From: Gammaproteobacteria bacterium
GTDB taxonomy: Bacteria > Pseudomonadota > Gammaproteobacteria > Burkholderiales > Burkholderiaceae_C
Reading direction: 5' to 3'
Length of the DNA: 64,000 nucleotides
NCBI GenBank assembly: GCA_018828125.1
Contig: JAHJWB010000023.1
Coordinates: 124,001 to 188,000, forward strand
Shown here: in pieces, positions 35,041 to 43,345 of the stretch
Layout of the letters: the number at the start of each line of letters is the position of its first letter
How positions within the stretch are numbered: position 1 is the stretch's first letter
Notes under the pieces: model-generated
The model's database searches: none
What the model was told of the DNA's origin: nothing
Seen by the model: the letters and a program-made list of their open reading frames with translations, nothing else
Position numbers and translations under genes: made by a program

Positions 35041-35098
35041 CTGTTTTTGGCCTCTAGCGCTTGTTGCATAAGCGCCAGTAGCTACATAAAAGATAGCT
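35040..35098. repeat. Dispersed repeat, copy after the BCCT tail pseudogene
   Basis: CTGTTTTTGGCCTCTAGCGC, then TTGTTGCATAAGCGCCAGTA, then GCTACATAAAAGATAGC. The core AGCGCTT/AAGCGC(C) keeps the family symmetry. It sits in the same relative position as the copy after the intact BCCT gene. Confidence 0.78.
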
Positions 35099-35124
35099 TG
35101 CGCGCTCCGTGCTCTCTTTCTCTC

Positions 35125-35670
35125 TCACACCCGCAGCAATCCGCGAAAGCCCCGCGCCGCGTAGTAAGACTGCACACCGTTGTGATAGACGAACACGCGG
35201 CCATAGCGGCGGTCGCCAAACAGTGCGCCGCCCAGTGCGCGCACTTCGGGCGGCGTGGCCAGCCAGCTGGACGTTTTCAAGTCGAACTCGCCCAGCGCCT
35301 GCAGCGCGTGGTACTGCGCCTCATCCAGCAGCGCAATGCCCATCTCGGCAGCCATTTGCGCCGCGCTGCCCTGCGGCTTGTTCTCCTTGCGCGCGTTCAG
35401 GGCCTCGCGGTCGTAACACAGGCTTCTGCGCTCGGCGGGACTCTCGGCTGCGCAGTCGCAAAACAGGTATTCGTCCCGGGCTTCGTCATGGCCGATCACA
35501 TCGGGCTCCCCACCCGACGCCTCCATCAGGGCAAGCGCCTTGAGGGCGGCGGCGTTGCCATCCAGCCGGGCTGCAACCTGGGCCCAGTCCAGCCCCTTGT
35601 GCCGCTGGGGGTGTTGGGTGAAGCGGGTTTTCAGTACGTCCAGCAATGTGTCTCGTTCTTTGGCTTTCAT
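35125..35670 (-). CDS. DUF4256-like protein
   Basis: A 181-residue soluble protein. KTRFTQHPQRHKGLDWAQVA, MEASGGEPDVIGHDE, YLFCDCAAESPAERRSLCYD and RYGRVFVYHNGVQSYYAARG are blocks I associate with the DUF4256 family (a guess from memory of the family). It carries no signal peptide or known catalytic motif, and its function is unknown. Start at 35670 was chosen because the upstream extension overlaps the divergent gene's region. Confidence 0.7.
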   Translation of the reverse strand: MKAKERDTLLDVLKTRFTQHPQRHKGLDWAQVAARLDGNAAALKALALMEASGGEPDVIGHDEARDEYLFCDCAAESPAERRSLCYDREALNARKENKPQGSAAQMAAEMGIALLDEAQYHALQALGEFDLKTSSWLATPPEVRALGGALFGDRRYGRVFVYHNGVQSYYAARGFRGLLRV

Positions 35671-35867
35671 GGGCGCGATCCTTGGGTCAATGGGAAAGGC
35701 AGGGCCTGCGTGAGCGGCGCATCGTCGCCGAAACCGGGGCGTTGGACAACCCGGGGGCAGCGCCGAACGGCCCGCGGCTGCGTCTATGATCCGCAGCCAA
35801 CCTGTGGGACAGACCCGCGCCGCGCGTCGCCCCCACCCATCCCGTCCACCCGAACCCACCCTCGCCC

Positions 35868-36302
35868 ATGCAAATGCTCATCTCCGCCTGGCCCGCACTG
35901 GTCTGGCTGTTGCCCGCGCTGGCGCTGGTGTCGGCCCTGCACTTTCTGGCCAAGGGCGACCGTCGGGCCCTGGCGCACCTGATGGCGTTGCTGGCGTGTT
36001 TTGTGGTGGGTGCGCTGCTGATGGAGTTTTTCGTCTTCATGGCCGCGCGCATGGCGCGGTCGGGCAGCGCGCAGGCCAATCCGGCGTTAGGCGCGGGCAC
36101 GCTGCAATTGCTCAAGACCATGGCCAACCCGCGCTCCATTGCCGCGGCGCCGGGTTCGCTGGCGTCTGTGGCGGCGTACGCGGTTCCGCTGGCGTACCTG
36201 TGGCTGGTCGTGACCTGGGGTGTGCACCTGCGCGGCAAAAAGACCAGCCCGGCGCGCAAGAAGGCGGCGGGCAGGAGCCCCCGCAAAACGGCCAAGGCCT
36301 GA
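35868..36302 (+). CDS. Small membrane protein of unknown function
   Basis: A 144-residue protein with three hydrophobic segments (about residues 6-26, 36-58 and 100-121) and a lysine/arginine-rich C-terminal tail (RGKKTSPARKKAAGRSPRKT). It is divergent from the DUF4256-like gene and followed by the repeat at 36345. I recognise no family. Confidence 0.65.
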   Translation: MQMLISAWPALVWLLPALALVSALHFLAKGDRRALAHLMALLACFVVGALLMEFFVFMAARMARSGSAQANPALGAGTLQLLKTMANPRSIAAAPGSLASVAAYAVPLAYLWLVVTWGVHLRGKKTSPARKKAAGRSPRKTAKA

Positions 36303-36344
36303 GAGGTTTTTGCCTAGGCCCGGGTAGCAGGTCAAAAATTTAGG

Positions 36345-36404
36345 GTGTTTTTGGCCTCTAGCGCTTATCCATAAAGCGCTAACAGCTATTTAATTTATAG
36401 CAAA
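36345..36404. repeat. Dispersed repeat, copy before the ubiquinone hydroxylase gene
   Basis: GTGTTTTTGGCCTCTAGCGC, then TTATCCATAAAGCGCTAACA, then GCTATTTAATTTATAGC. It has the AGCGCTTA...TAAAGCGCT core and is the copy closest to a consensus for this window. Confidence 0.78.
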
Positions 36405-36493
36405 CTCGTACAACACGCCCCGGTATTGATGCAGGGCAAAGGCCGCGTGCCTGCCCCCGCCCACAATGGCGCGCAACCCTTTTGCGCTTTGCC

Positions 36494-37771
36494 ATGACCC
36501 CATACAGCGACGTTCTCATCGTCGGCGCAGGCCCGGCGGGCCTGTCGCTGGCCATCTCCCTGGCGCAGGCGGGCTTTACCGCGACGGTGGTGGAGCAGCA
36601 ACCTGAAAGCGCCCTGGCCCACCCCGCGCCCGACGGACGCGAAATCGCGCTCACCCATCCCAGCCGGGCCACGCTGCAGCGGCTTGGCACCTGGGCGCAG
36701 TTGGCGGACGATGAAGTGGGCACGATTGACGAAGCGCAGGTGCACGACGGCCCACTGGGCCACCACAGCGCCCTGCAGCTCAGCGCACCCCGCCACCACC
36801 GTGGCCCAACTGACCATGCGCTGGGTTTCATCGTGCCCAACCATGCCTTGCGCCGCAGCGCCTACGCGGTGGCGGCACGCATGGCGGGGGTGCGCATCCT
36901 TGCCGGTGCACAGGTCACCCGGGTGTCGGTGGGCGCACAGGCGGAGGTGGACTGCACAACGGCATCCGACGGTACCGCCCCGGCCACCACGAAGCGCCTG
37001 TTCGCCCCGCTGCTGGTGGCGGCGGACAGCCGCTTTTCGGCCACGCGGCGCCAGCTGGGCATAGGCGCGCAGATGACCGACTTTGGCCGCACCATCATCG
37101 TGTGCCGCATGCGCCATGCCCTGCCCCATGGTGGCGTGGCGCACGAATGTTTTGGCTACGAACGCACGCTGGCCGTTTTGCCACTGCCGGACGCTTCCAA
37201 TGCTGCACAGGGCGGGTACCCGCTGTGCTCGGTGGTGGTCACCGCCAGCGCTGACGACGCCGCCACACTGATGGCCTTGAGCTCCGAGTCCTTTGCGGCG
37301 CAGGTGCAGGCCCAGTTCAACGCCCGCCTGGGGCCCATGGCGCTGCAGGGCGAACGCCATGCCTACCCGCTGGTCGCCACCTACGCACACCGTTTTGCAG
37401 GCCACCGCTGCGCACTGTTAGGCGATGCGGCCGTGGGCATGCACCCGGTCACCGCACATGGCTACAACCTGGGTTTGGCGGGGGTGGACCGGCTGACGGC
37501 GGCGCTGGTCGCAGCACGCCAGCAAGGCCAGGACATTGGCCGTGAAGAGTCTCTGGCCCCATACGCCCGCGCCCACCACGGCCATGCCTGGCCCCTCTAC
37601 CAGGGTACCAACGCCATCGTGCGGCTGTACACCGACCCGCGCCCGGTGCCACGCCTGATGCGGCAGTGGGTGCTGCAGGGCGCGCGGCGCCTGCCGCCGC
37701 TGCAGGCGGCCATCGTGGGGCAGCTCACGGGCCAGCCACCGCGCTGGGTGCGCGCACTGGCGCCCCGGTAG
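36494..37771 (+). CDS. UbiH/UbiM-family FAD-dependent hydroxylase
   Basis: A 425-residue flavoprotein monooxygenase: YSDVLIVGAGPAGLSLAISL (FAD Rossmann motif), DGREIALTHPS, the DG motif LVAADSRFSATRRQLG and GDAAVGMHPVTAHGYNLGL. It would hydroxylate the ubiquinone ring at the membrane. The GDAAVGMHPVTAHG form resembles the broad-specificity UbiM branch more than UbiH or UbiI, but I cannot separate these without alignment. The ATG at 36494 begins at the Rossmann fold; an in-frame ATG four codons earlier is possible. Confidence 0.85.
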   Translation: MTPYSDVLIVGAGPAGLSLAISLAQAGFTATVVEQQPESALAHPAPDGREIALTHPSRATLQRLGTWAQLADDEVGTIDEAQVHDGPLGHHSALQLSAPRHHRGPTDHALGFIVPNHALRRSAYAVAARMAGVRILAGAQVTRVSVGAQAEVDCTTASDGTAPATTKRLFAPLLVAADSRFSATRRQLGIGAQMTDFGRTIIVCRMRHALPHGGVAHECFGYERTLAVLPLPDASNAAQGGYPLCSVVVTASADDAATLMALSSESFAAQVQAQFNARLGPMALQGERHAYPLVATYAHRFAGHRCALLGDAAVGMHPVTAHGYNLGLAGVDRLTAALVAARQQGQDIGREESLAPYARAHHGHAWPLYQGTNAIVRLYTDPRPVPRLMRQWVLQGARRLPPLQAAIVGQLTGQPPRWVRALAPR

Positions 37772-37860
37772 CAGCACTCAGCAACTGGAGCGCCAACGCC
37801 ACCGTGGAACTGGCTTCGGGCCACCCGTGGCATGTCCTCAGGGCAAAGGCGCGAAGCGGA

Positions 37861-38796
37861 TCAGGGGGAAGCAGCCTCCACACCAAGGGTCGCCATGCCA
37901 TACAGTGGCGCGCCCAGCCAGGGCCGCCACAGAATGTCCAGCGCAATGCCCGTCCAGCCATAGCATTCGGACACGCTCTGCTCGCGCAGCAGCTTCAGCC
38001 GCGGGTGCATCTGCTCCAGCTCGGCCATGCGGCCCACGCCCCAGCAAAACTCTGCCCCCGTGGGCCCCACGCTGGCATGGATGGCCGCACGGCCGACGGC
38101 CTGGCGGGTGAGCACATCCAGCACCATGCGCGAACCCGGGGTTGCGTTCTGCGCAAACTCGGCCAGCACGGCGTGCACCTGTTCGGGCTGCAGGTACATC
38201 AGAACGCCTTCGCAGATCAGCAAAACCGGCTGCGCATCCGGGCCCTTCCTGGGCAACGCCAGCCGCTTCCACCAGCCGGTTTGGGTCAGGTCCACCTGCA
38301 CGTGCCGCGCACGCGGGCAGCGCAGCGGCAAGAGTTGCTCGCGCAGCGCCATCACCTCGGGCAGGTCTGCATCCAGCCACTGGTTGGCGCCCGTGTCGAG
38401 CCACTGGAAATGGTGCGTGAGCCCGCAACCCAGGTTGACGCCCAGCGCCTGCGGATGCTCTGCAAAAAAAGCCTGCCCCACCTGCTTGATCGCCCGCGTG
38501 CGCCACAGCACGTTGAGCACGGTGGGCAGGTCGTCCAGATACGCATTGACGTCCGCCCCCAGTTCGTCAAGCAGCTGGGTGGCGACGGCGTCCTGGCAGG
38601 CCAGCCATGCAAAGTAGCGCCCGCCATGCGCGCGGGCGGCCAGGGGGATGAGCAAGGTGCTGGGCACTGCGTGCAGTTGGGCGCGCTCCAGCAGGCAGGG
38701 CTGGTCGGTGTCGCCGTGCCCGCTTTGTGCAGGGGTGGCGTGCGCCGACTGCGGGTTGGCAAGGCGTCGGCGGCTGGGGGGAGGCGGCTGCGGCAT
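37861..38796 (-). CDS. Class I SAM-dependent methyltransferase, LCMT/Ppm2 type
   Basis: A 311-residue protein of the leucine carboxyl methyltransferase-like family: LNVLWRTRAIKQVGQAFF, LGVNLGCGLTHHFQWL (SAM-binding), DADLPEVMALREQLLP and LICEGVLMYLQPEQVHAVL. Related bacterial members act in polyketide or secondary metabolite O-methylation, but no such cluster is nearby. Start at 38796 was preferred because it follows GGAGAG; the longer frame is proline-rich leader. It is convergent with the hydroxylase gene. Confidence 0.82.
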   Translation of the reverse strand: MPQPPPPSRRRLANPQSAHATPAQSGHGDTDQPCLLERAQLHAVPSTLLIPLAARAHGGRYFAWLACQDAVATQLLDELGADVNAYLDDLPTVLNVLWRTRAIKQVGQAFFAEHPQALGVNLGCGLTHHFQWLDTGANQWLDADLPEVMALREQLLPLRCPRARHVQVDLTQTGWWKRLALPRKGPDAQPVLLICEGVLMYLQPEQVHAVLAEFAQNATPGSRMVLDVLTRQAVGRAAIHASVGPTGAEFCWGVGRMAELEQMHPRLKLLREQSVSECYGWTGIALDILWRPWLGAPLYGMATLGVEAASP

Positions 38797-38959
38797 GGGG
38801 CTCTCCTCGGGTGGCGAGGAGGCGCCACGGTGGGTGGGATGCGGGCAGGCCCAGGGCACAGGCCTGCCCCATTGTGGACGCATCACCCTGCCCGCGGGGC
38901 AATGTCCGCGCCCGGCAATCATGTATGGCGCAGCAGTGCTTAGCAGCGCAAGCGCGGCC

Positions 38960-39718
38960 TCAGTGGCTTCGGGTCTTGATCAACGCCCAGACCATCTCGA
39001 CACCCGCTGTCAGCAGGTCCCCTGTGAAACCGGCATCCGCAGCGCTGGCGGTGTGGCCGAACGCATTCTTCTGCCGCTCGCGCTCTGCGCGCGTGCGGTC
39101 GCGCTCCAGCGCCACCAGCGCGTCGCCAATGTCGACCGACGGGGCCGACGGCGTGCCCACGGGCGCCCGAAAGCTGGCCTGTGCGTAGCCCTCCAGGGCG
39201 CGGGCCACGGCCTGCGGGTCGATAAGGGAAAAAGCGGCACGGCAATAGGGGCAGGCGTGGTCTTTGCGGATGTCGACCGGTGCGCCGCAGCTGGTGCAGT
39301 AGATGGCGCCCACGCGTTTGGCCAGGTCGTCGATCTCGGGGCGCGTCATATGGCGCACAAAGCCTTTTTCGACCATGAACGACGAGAACGCGCTGAACCG
39401 GCCGTGCTGGCGCCCGCAGCGGTAGATCATGTAGCGGCCGCTGCGCACCACGTCAAAGCCTTTGGACAGGGTGGTGTTGCAGCGCGGGCAGGCCATGGGG
39501 TCGGCCAGGGGCTGGTGCTGGTCGGTGCGGTGTTCGTGCAGCAAGCGGAACAGCTCCACCACCGAGGTGGGCGAGAGCTTGAGGTTCTCGTGCCGGTCAA
39601 ACCACAGGCCCTGGCAGGCAAAGCAGATGTCCAGTTCCAACGGCTCGTCCTGGTTGCTGGTAAACCGGTGAACCTGCATGGGCTGGCGGCACGAGGGGCA
39701 GGACGGTGCAGTGTTCAT
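38960..39718 (-). CDS. Zinc-ribbon protein of unknown function
   Basis: A 252-residue cytosolic protein with paired cysteines: CPSC, CFAC, CPRC, CTSC and CPYC plus YRCGRQHGRF, enough for several zinc ribbons. An N-terminal LDICFACQGLWFDRHE resembles the zf-TFIIB-like ribbon. The C-terminal part is alanine-rich and has a charged run RTRAERERQKN. The function is not known; a nucleic-acid or protein scaffold role is only a guess. Start at 39718 excludes a long upstream frame lacking family sequence. Confidence 0.75.
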   Translation of the reverse strand: MNTAPSCPSCRQPMQVHRFTSNQDEPLELDICFACQGLWFDRHENLKLSPTSVVELFRLLHEHRTDQHQPLADPMACPRCNTTLSKGFDVVRSGRYMIYRCGRQHGRFSAFSSFMVEKGFVRHMTRPEIDDLAKRVGAIYCTSCGAPVDIRKDHACPYCRAAFSLIDPQAVARALEGYAQASFRAPVGTPSAPSVDIGDALVALERDRTRAERERQKNAFGHTASAADAGFTGDLLTAGVEMVWALIKTRSH

Positions 39719-39930
39719 GGACGGATCAACTTGGTAAGGGGGGCGCAGAATGCGCCAGCCATGCCGCGCAATTGCCACTGGCGCCGATGCTAACCGGTGG
39801 TCCATCGCACCGGCATGCGATGCGCGTTCTGTGCGCATGCGCCAGGCAAACATCAGGGTAAACCCGTATTTGCGCGCCACTGCTTGGTACGATCCACGGC
39901 TTTGCCACATCCCCCACGGAGCGCACACAC

Positions 39931-41472
39931 ATGTCTTTGGCTGATCGGTTGCTGTACCCAGACTTTCTCTCCCGCACCATGTCGGCCGATGAGGCGGCGG
40001 CGTTGATCCCTGCCGGGGCCCATGTGGGCATGAGCGGGTTTACGGGCGCGGGCTACCCCAAGGCGGTGCCCGGCGCACTGGCCCGCCGCATCGAGCATCT
40101 GAACGCGCAGGGCAAGGGCTTCAAGATCGGCCTGTGGACGGGCGCCTCCACGGCGCCGGAGCTGGATGGCGCGCTGGCCCAGGTGGACGGCATCGAGATG
40201 CGCCTGCCCTACCAGTCCGACCCCACGGTGCGCCGCCAGATCAATGCGGGGCAGATGCAGTACGTGGACATTCATCTGTCGCATGTCGCACAGTTTGTGT
40301 GGTTTGGCTTTCTGGGCAAGCTGGATGTGGCGGTGGTCGAGGTGGCCGGTGTGCTGCCCGACGGGCGGCTGATCCCCTCGTCCTCGGTGGGCAACAACAA
40401 GACCTGGCTGGACCAGGCCGACAAGGTCATTCTGGAAGTGAATGCGTGGCACAACCCGGGGCTGGAGGGCATGCACGACATCTATTACGGCACCGATGTG
40501 CCGCCGCACCGCAAGCCGATTCCGATGACACGGCCGGATGAGCGCATTGGCGAGCCGTATCTGCGTTGCGACCCGGCCAAGGTGATGGCGGTGGTGATGA
40601 CCGACCAGCCTGATCGCAACAGCGTGTACGCCGCGCCGGACGACGTCTCGAACCGCATCGCGGGCCACATCATCGAGTTCTTGCAGCACGAGGTGGAAAA
40701 AGGCCGTCTGCCCAAAGACCTGCTGCCGCTGCAGTCCGGCGTGGGCAACATCGCCAACGCGGTGCTGGCGGGGCTGAACAACGGCCCGTTCGAGAACCTC
40801 ACGGCCTATACCGAGGTGCTGCAGGACGGCATGCTGGACATGCTGCGCTCGGGCAAGCTCGCCAGCGCCTCGGCCACGGCGCTGTCGCTGAGCCCGGCGG
40901 CCATGCAGGAGTTCAACGACCGCATCGACTATTACAAGCAGCGCATCGTGCTGCGCCCGCAGGAGATCAGCAACCACCCTGAGCTGATCCGCCGCATGGG
41001 CCTGATCGCGATGAACGGCATGATCGAGGCCGACATCTACGGCAACGTGAACAGCACGCACATCATGGGCTCGGCCATCATGAACGGCATCGGCGGATCG
41101 GGCGACTTTGCGCGCAATGCCTACCTGTCGATCTTCATGACGCCGTCGCTGGCCAAGAACGGCTCCATCTCGTGCATCGTGCCCATGGCCTCGCACGTAG
41201 ACCACACCGAGCACGATGTGCAGATCCTCGTCACGGAACAAGGGCTGGCCGACCTGCGCGGCCACTCGCCCACGCAGCGCGCCGAGATCATCATTGACCA
41301 GTGTGCACACCCGGACTTCCGGCCCGCCCTGCATGACTATGTGGCCCGGGCGAAACGCGGTGCTGTGGGCCAGCACACGCCGCACCTGCTCGGCGAGGCA
41401 CTGTCGTGGCACCAAAGGTATGTGGAGACGGGCAACATGCGCCTGCCCCCGGGCCCATCCCGAACGGACTGA
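39931..41472 (+). CDS. Acetyl-CoA hydrolase/succinyl-CoA:acetate CoA-transferase family
   Basis: A 513-residue CoA-transferase (Ach1/Cat1/ScpC family). HVGMSGFTGAGYPKAVP, LPYQSDPTVRRQINAG, SSSVGNNKTWLDQADKVILE and the GIGGSGDFARNAYLSIF loop are family blocks. It exchanges CoA between succinate, acetate or related acids, giving a role in acetate and organic acid metabolism. Length matches the family (about 500). It stands alone; the next gene, a solute receptor, has its own upstream region. Confidence 0.9.
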   Translation: MSLADRLLYPDFLSRTMSADEAAALIPAGAHVGMSGFTGAGYPKAVPGALARRIEHLNAQGKGFKIGLWTGASTAPELDGALAQVDGIEMRLPYQSDPTVRRQINAGQMQYVDIHLSHVAQFVWFGFLGKLDVAVVEVAGVLPDGRLIPSSSVGNNKTWLDQADKVILEVNAWHNPGLEGMHDIYYGTDVPPHRKPIPMTRPDERIGEPYLRCDPAKVMAVVMTDQPDRNSVYAAPDDVSNRIAGHIIEFLQHEVEKGRLPKDLLPLQSGVGNIANAVLAGLNNGPFENLTAYTEVLQDGMLDMLRSGKLASASATALSLSPAAMQEFNDRIDYYKQRIVLRPQEISNHPELIRRMGLIAMNGMIEADIYGNVNSTHIMGSAIMNGIGGSGDFARNAYLSIFMTPSLAKNGSISCIVPMASHVDHTEHDVQILVTEQGLADLRGHSPTQRAEIIIDQCAHPDFRPALHDYVARAKRGAVGQHTPHLLGEALSWHQRYVETGNMRLPPGPSRTD

Positions 41473-41558
41473 AGGCGCGCAGTACGGACCCGCCACGCGG
41501 GAGAGCCGCCATCGGGACGCTATTGACAGCCAATTGCCAGCCTGGGCGGATAAAATCA

Positions 41559-41572
41559 GGGTTTTCCCTAGG
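41559..41572. promoter_or_regulatory. AGGG-TTTT-CCCT palindrome with CCTAGG upstream of receptor gene
   Basis: AGGGTTTTCCCTAGG lies about 75 bases before the start codon at 41648. It is of the same style as the elements at 663-674, 1334-1346 and 16216-16234. Confidence 0.35.
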
Positions 41573-41647
41573 TCCGCCGACCTCCCGTCTGTCCACCCCC
41601 ACCAGCCCCGACCCGGGGCTGGTTGCTTTTTGTCTGTGAGTTTTGCC

Positions 41648-42799
41648 ATGCAACGTCGCCAGTTCACCCAATCCCTTGTGGCCGCCAGCACCGGCCTGCT
41701 GTTGGCCACCTCGTCCCGCGCCGTGGGTGTGCAAGACCCGATGGACGCCAAGGCCGTGACCGTTGGCTGCTCGCTGGGCACCAGCGGTGCGCTGGCGAGC
41801 CTGGGCAAGGAACTCAAGCAGGGGCTGGACGCAGGATTTGCCCAGGCCAACGCCAAGGGCATCCATGGCCGCGAGATCAAGCTGCTGGCCATGGACGATG
41901 GATATGACGCCGCCCGCTCAGAAGACAACGTGCGCAAGTTGATTGCGGACGGCAATGTGGTGTCGCTGATCTCGTGCATGGGCACGGCCAACAACCAGCG
42001 CATCCTGCCGCTGGTGGACGAAGCGCAGATCCCGTACGTGGCCCCGCAAAGCGGCGCCACATCGCTGCGCAAGGCCGAGTACCGCTCGGTGTTCCACGTG
42101 CGCGCCAGCTACGCCGACGAAGCCCAGCGCCTGACGCAGAAGCTGGTGTCCATGGGCATGACCGACCTGGCCATCGTGTACCAGGACACCGCCTTTGGCC
42201 GCGAGTTTCTGGCCGATGTGAACAAGGCCATGGCCGCCGCCAAGCAGCCTGCGCCCAAGGCTTTCAAGCTGGACGCGCAGGGCGCCCAGGTGGCAGATGT
42301 GGTGGGCAAGGCTGTGGCGGCTAAAGCCACTGCCGTCCTGCTGGGCACGGCGGGCGACGTCACCGCCGCACTGGTCAACGAGTTCAAGAAAGTCTCACCC
42401 AGCACGCCGCTGGCCGCCACCAGCGTGGCGCTGTCGGGCGACAACTTGCGCCAACTGGGGGGCAAGGCCTCCGGCATTGCACTGTCCATGGTGCTGCCGG
42501 ACGCGTCGCGCACCAGCGTGGCCGTGGTGCGCGACTATCAAAAAGCCATGCGCGCGCTGGGCTTTCAGGAGTTCTCGGCACGCAGCTTTGAAGGTTACGT
42601 GAACGCCCGCGTGCTCATCGAAGGCCTGGAACGCGCAGGCCGAGACCTGACCCGCGCCAAGCTGCGCACAGCCCTTGCGGGCATCCGCAGCAATGACCTG
42701 GGTGGCCTGTCCATCGACTACGCCAGCGGTGCGCCGTATGTGGGCTCGCGTTTTCTGGACCTGGGGGTGATGGGAGCCAACGGAAAGTTTGTGGGCTGA
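41648..42799 (+). CDS. Liv-type ABC transporter periplasmic receptor
   Basis: A 383-residue periplasmic-binding protein of the leucine/isoleucine/valine (type I) family. The signal has a Tat-like start (MQRRQFTQSLVAASTGLLLA) and the mature protein begins near residue 27. VTVGCSLGTSGALASLGKEL, GANxR-type SCMGTANNQRILPLV, YVAPQSGATSL and VYQDTAFGREFL are the usual blocks. No permease or ATPase gene is adjacent, so it is an orphan receptor that would use a permease elsewhere or act as a sensor. The ATG was chosen for the signal peptide. Confidence 0.87.
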   Translation: MQRRQFTQSLVAASTGLLLATSSRAVGVQDPMDAKAVTVGCSLGTSGALASLGKELKQGLDAGFAQANAKGIHGREIKLLAMDDGYDAARSEDNVRKLIADGNVVSLISCMGTANNQRILPLVDEAQIPYVAPQSGATSLRKAEYRSVFHVRASYADEAQRLTQKLVSMGMTDLAIVYQDTAFGREFLADVNKAMAAAKQPAPKAFKLDAQGAQVADVVGKAVAAKATAVLLGTAGDVTAALVNEFKKVSPSTPLAATSVALSGDNLRQLGGKASGIALSMVLPDASRTSVAVVRDYQKAMRALGFQEFSARSFEGYVNARVLIEGLERAGRDLTRAKLRTALAGIRSNDLGGLSIDYASGAPYVGSRFLDLGVMGANGKFVG

Positions 42800-42876
42800 C
42801 AAGGCCTGTCGGGCTGGCGCACGGGCATTGGCACAATCAGCGGCTTGCACTGACTTGGCCCTGCCCCGTGAACACC

Positions 42877-43299
42877 ATGCCCATCTGGAAAAAACCCATC
42901 GACCTGGCCCTGCTGAAGGCCGCCAACCACAACACCGCCGTAGAGCACCTGGGCATTGAGTTTGTCGAGGTGGGCGACGACTTTCTGCGCGCACGGGTGC
43001 CGGTGGACCACCGCACCATCCAGCCCTTCGGTCTGCTGCACGGCGGCGTCAGCGTGGTGCTGGCCGAATCGCTGGGCTCCACCGGCGCCTTCTACACCCT
43101 GCCCGAAGGCTACCGCGCTGTGGGTCTGGACATTAACGCCAACCACCTGCGCTCAGCCACCAGCGGCTGGGTCACCGGGACGGCCAAGCCCGTGCACATC
43201 GGGCGCACCACGCACGTGTGGCACATCGACTTGCACAACGAGGCCGGCGAGCTGACGTGTGTCTCCCGTCTCACCATGGCCATCCTGGCACCCCGCTGA
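42877..43299 (+). CDS. Hotdog-fold acyl-CoA thioesterase (PaaI/YdiI type)
   Basis: A 140-residue hotdog thioesterase. IQPFGLLHGGVSVVLAESLG carries the catalytic glutamate and HGG. GLDINANHLRSATSGWVTGT and THVWHIDLHNEAGELTCVSR are the strand blocks. It resembles EntH/YdiI-type proteins that hydrolyse aryl or acyl CoA esters. Start ATG at 42877; an in-frame GTG three codons earlier is the alternative. The substrate is unknown. Confidence 0.87.
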   Translation: MPIWKKPIDLALLKAANHNTAVEHLGIEFVEVGDDFLRARVPVDHRTIQPFGLLHGGVSVVLAESLGSTGAFYTLPEGYRAVGLDINANHLRSATSGWVTGTAKPVHIGRTTHVWHIDLHNEAGELTCVSRLTMAILAPR

Positions 43300-43345
43300 A
43301 ACCGCGCCGCCTGCCCAGGCGGAATTCGGAGGCTACCCCGCCGCT

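Noticed and set aside
41521..41556. TTGACA/TAAAAT as a promoter of the receptor gene
   Set aside because: The spacing is 22 bases, too long for a standard promoter.
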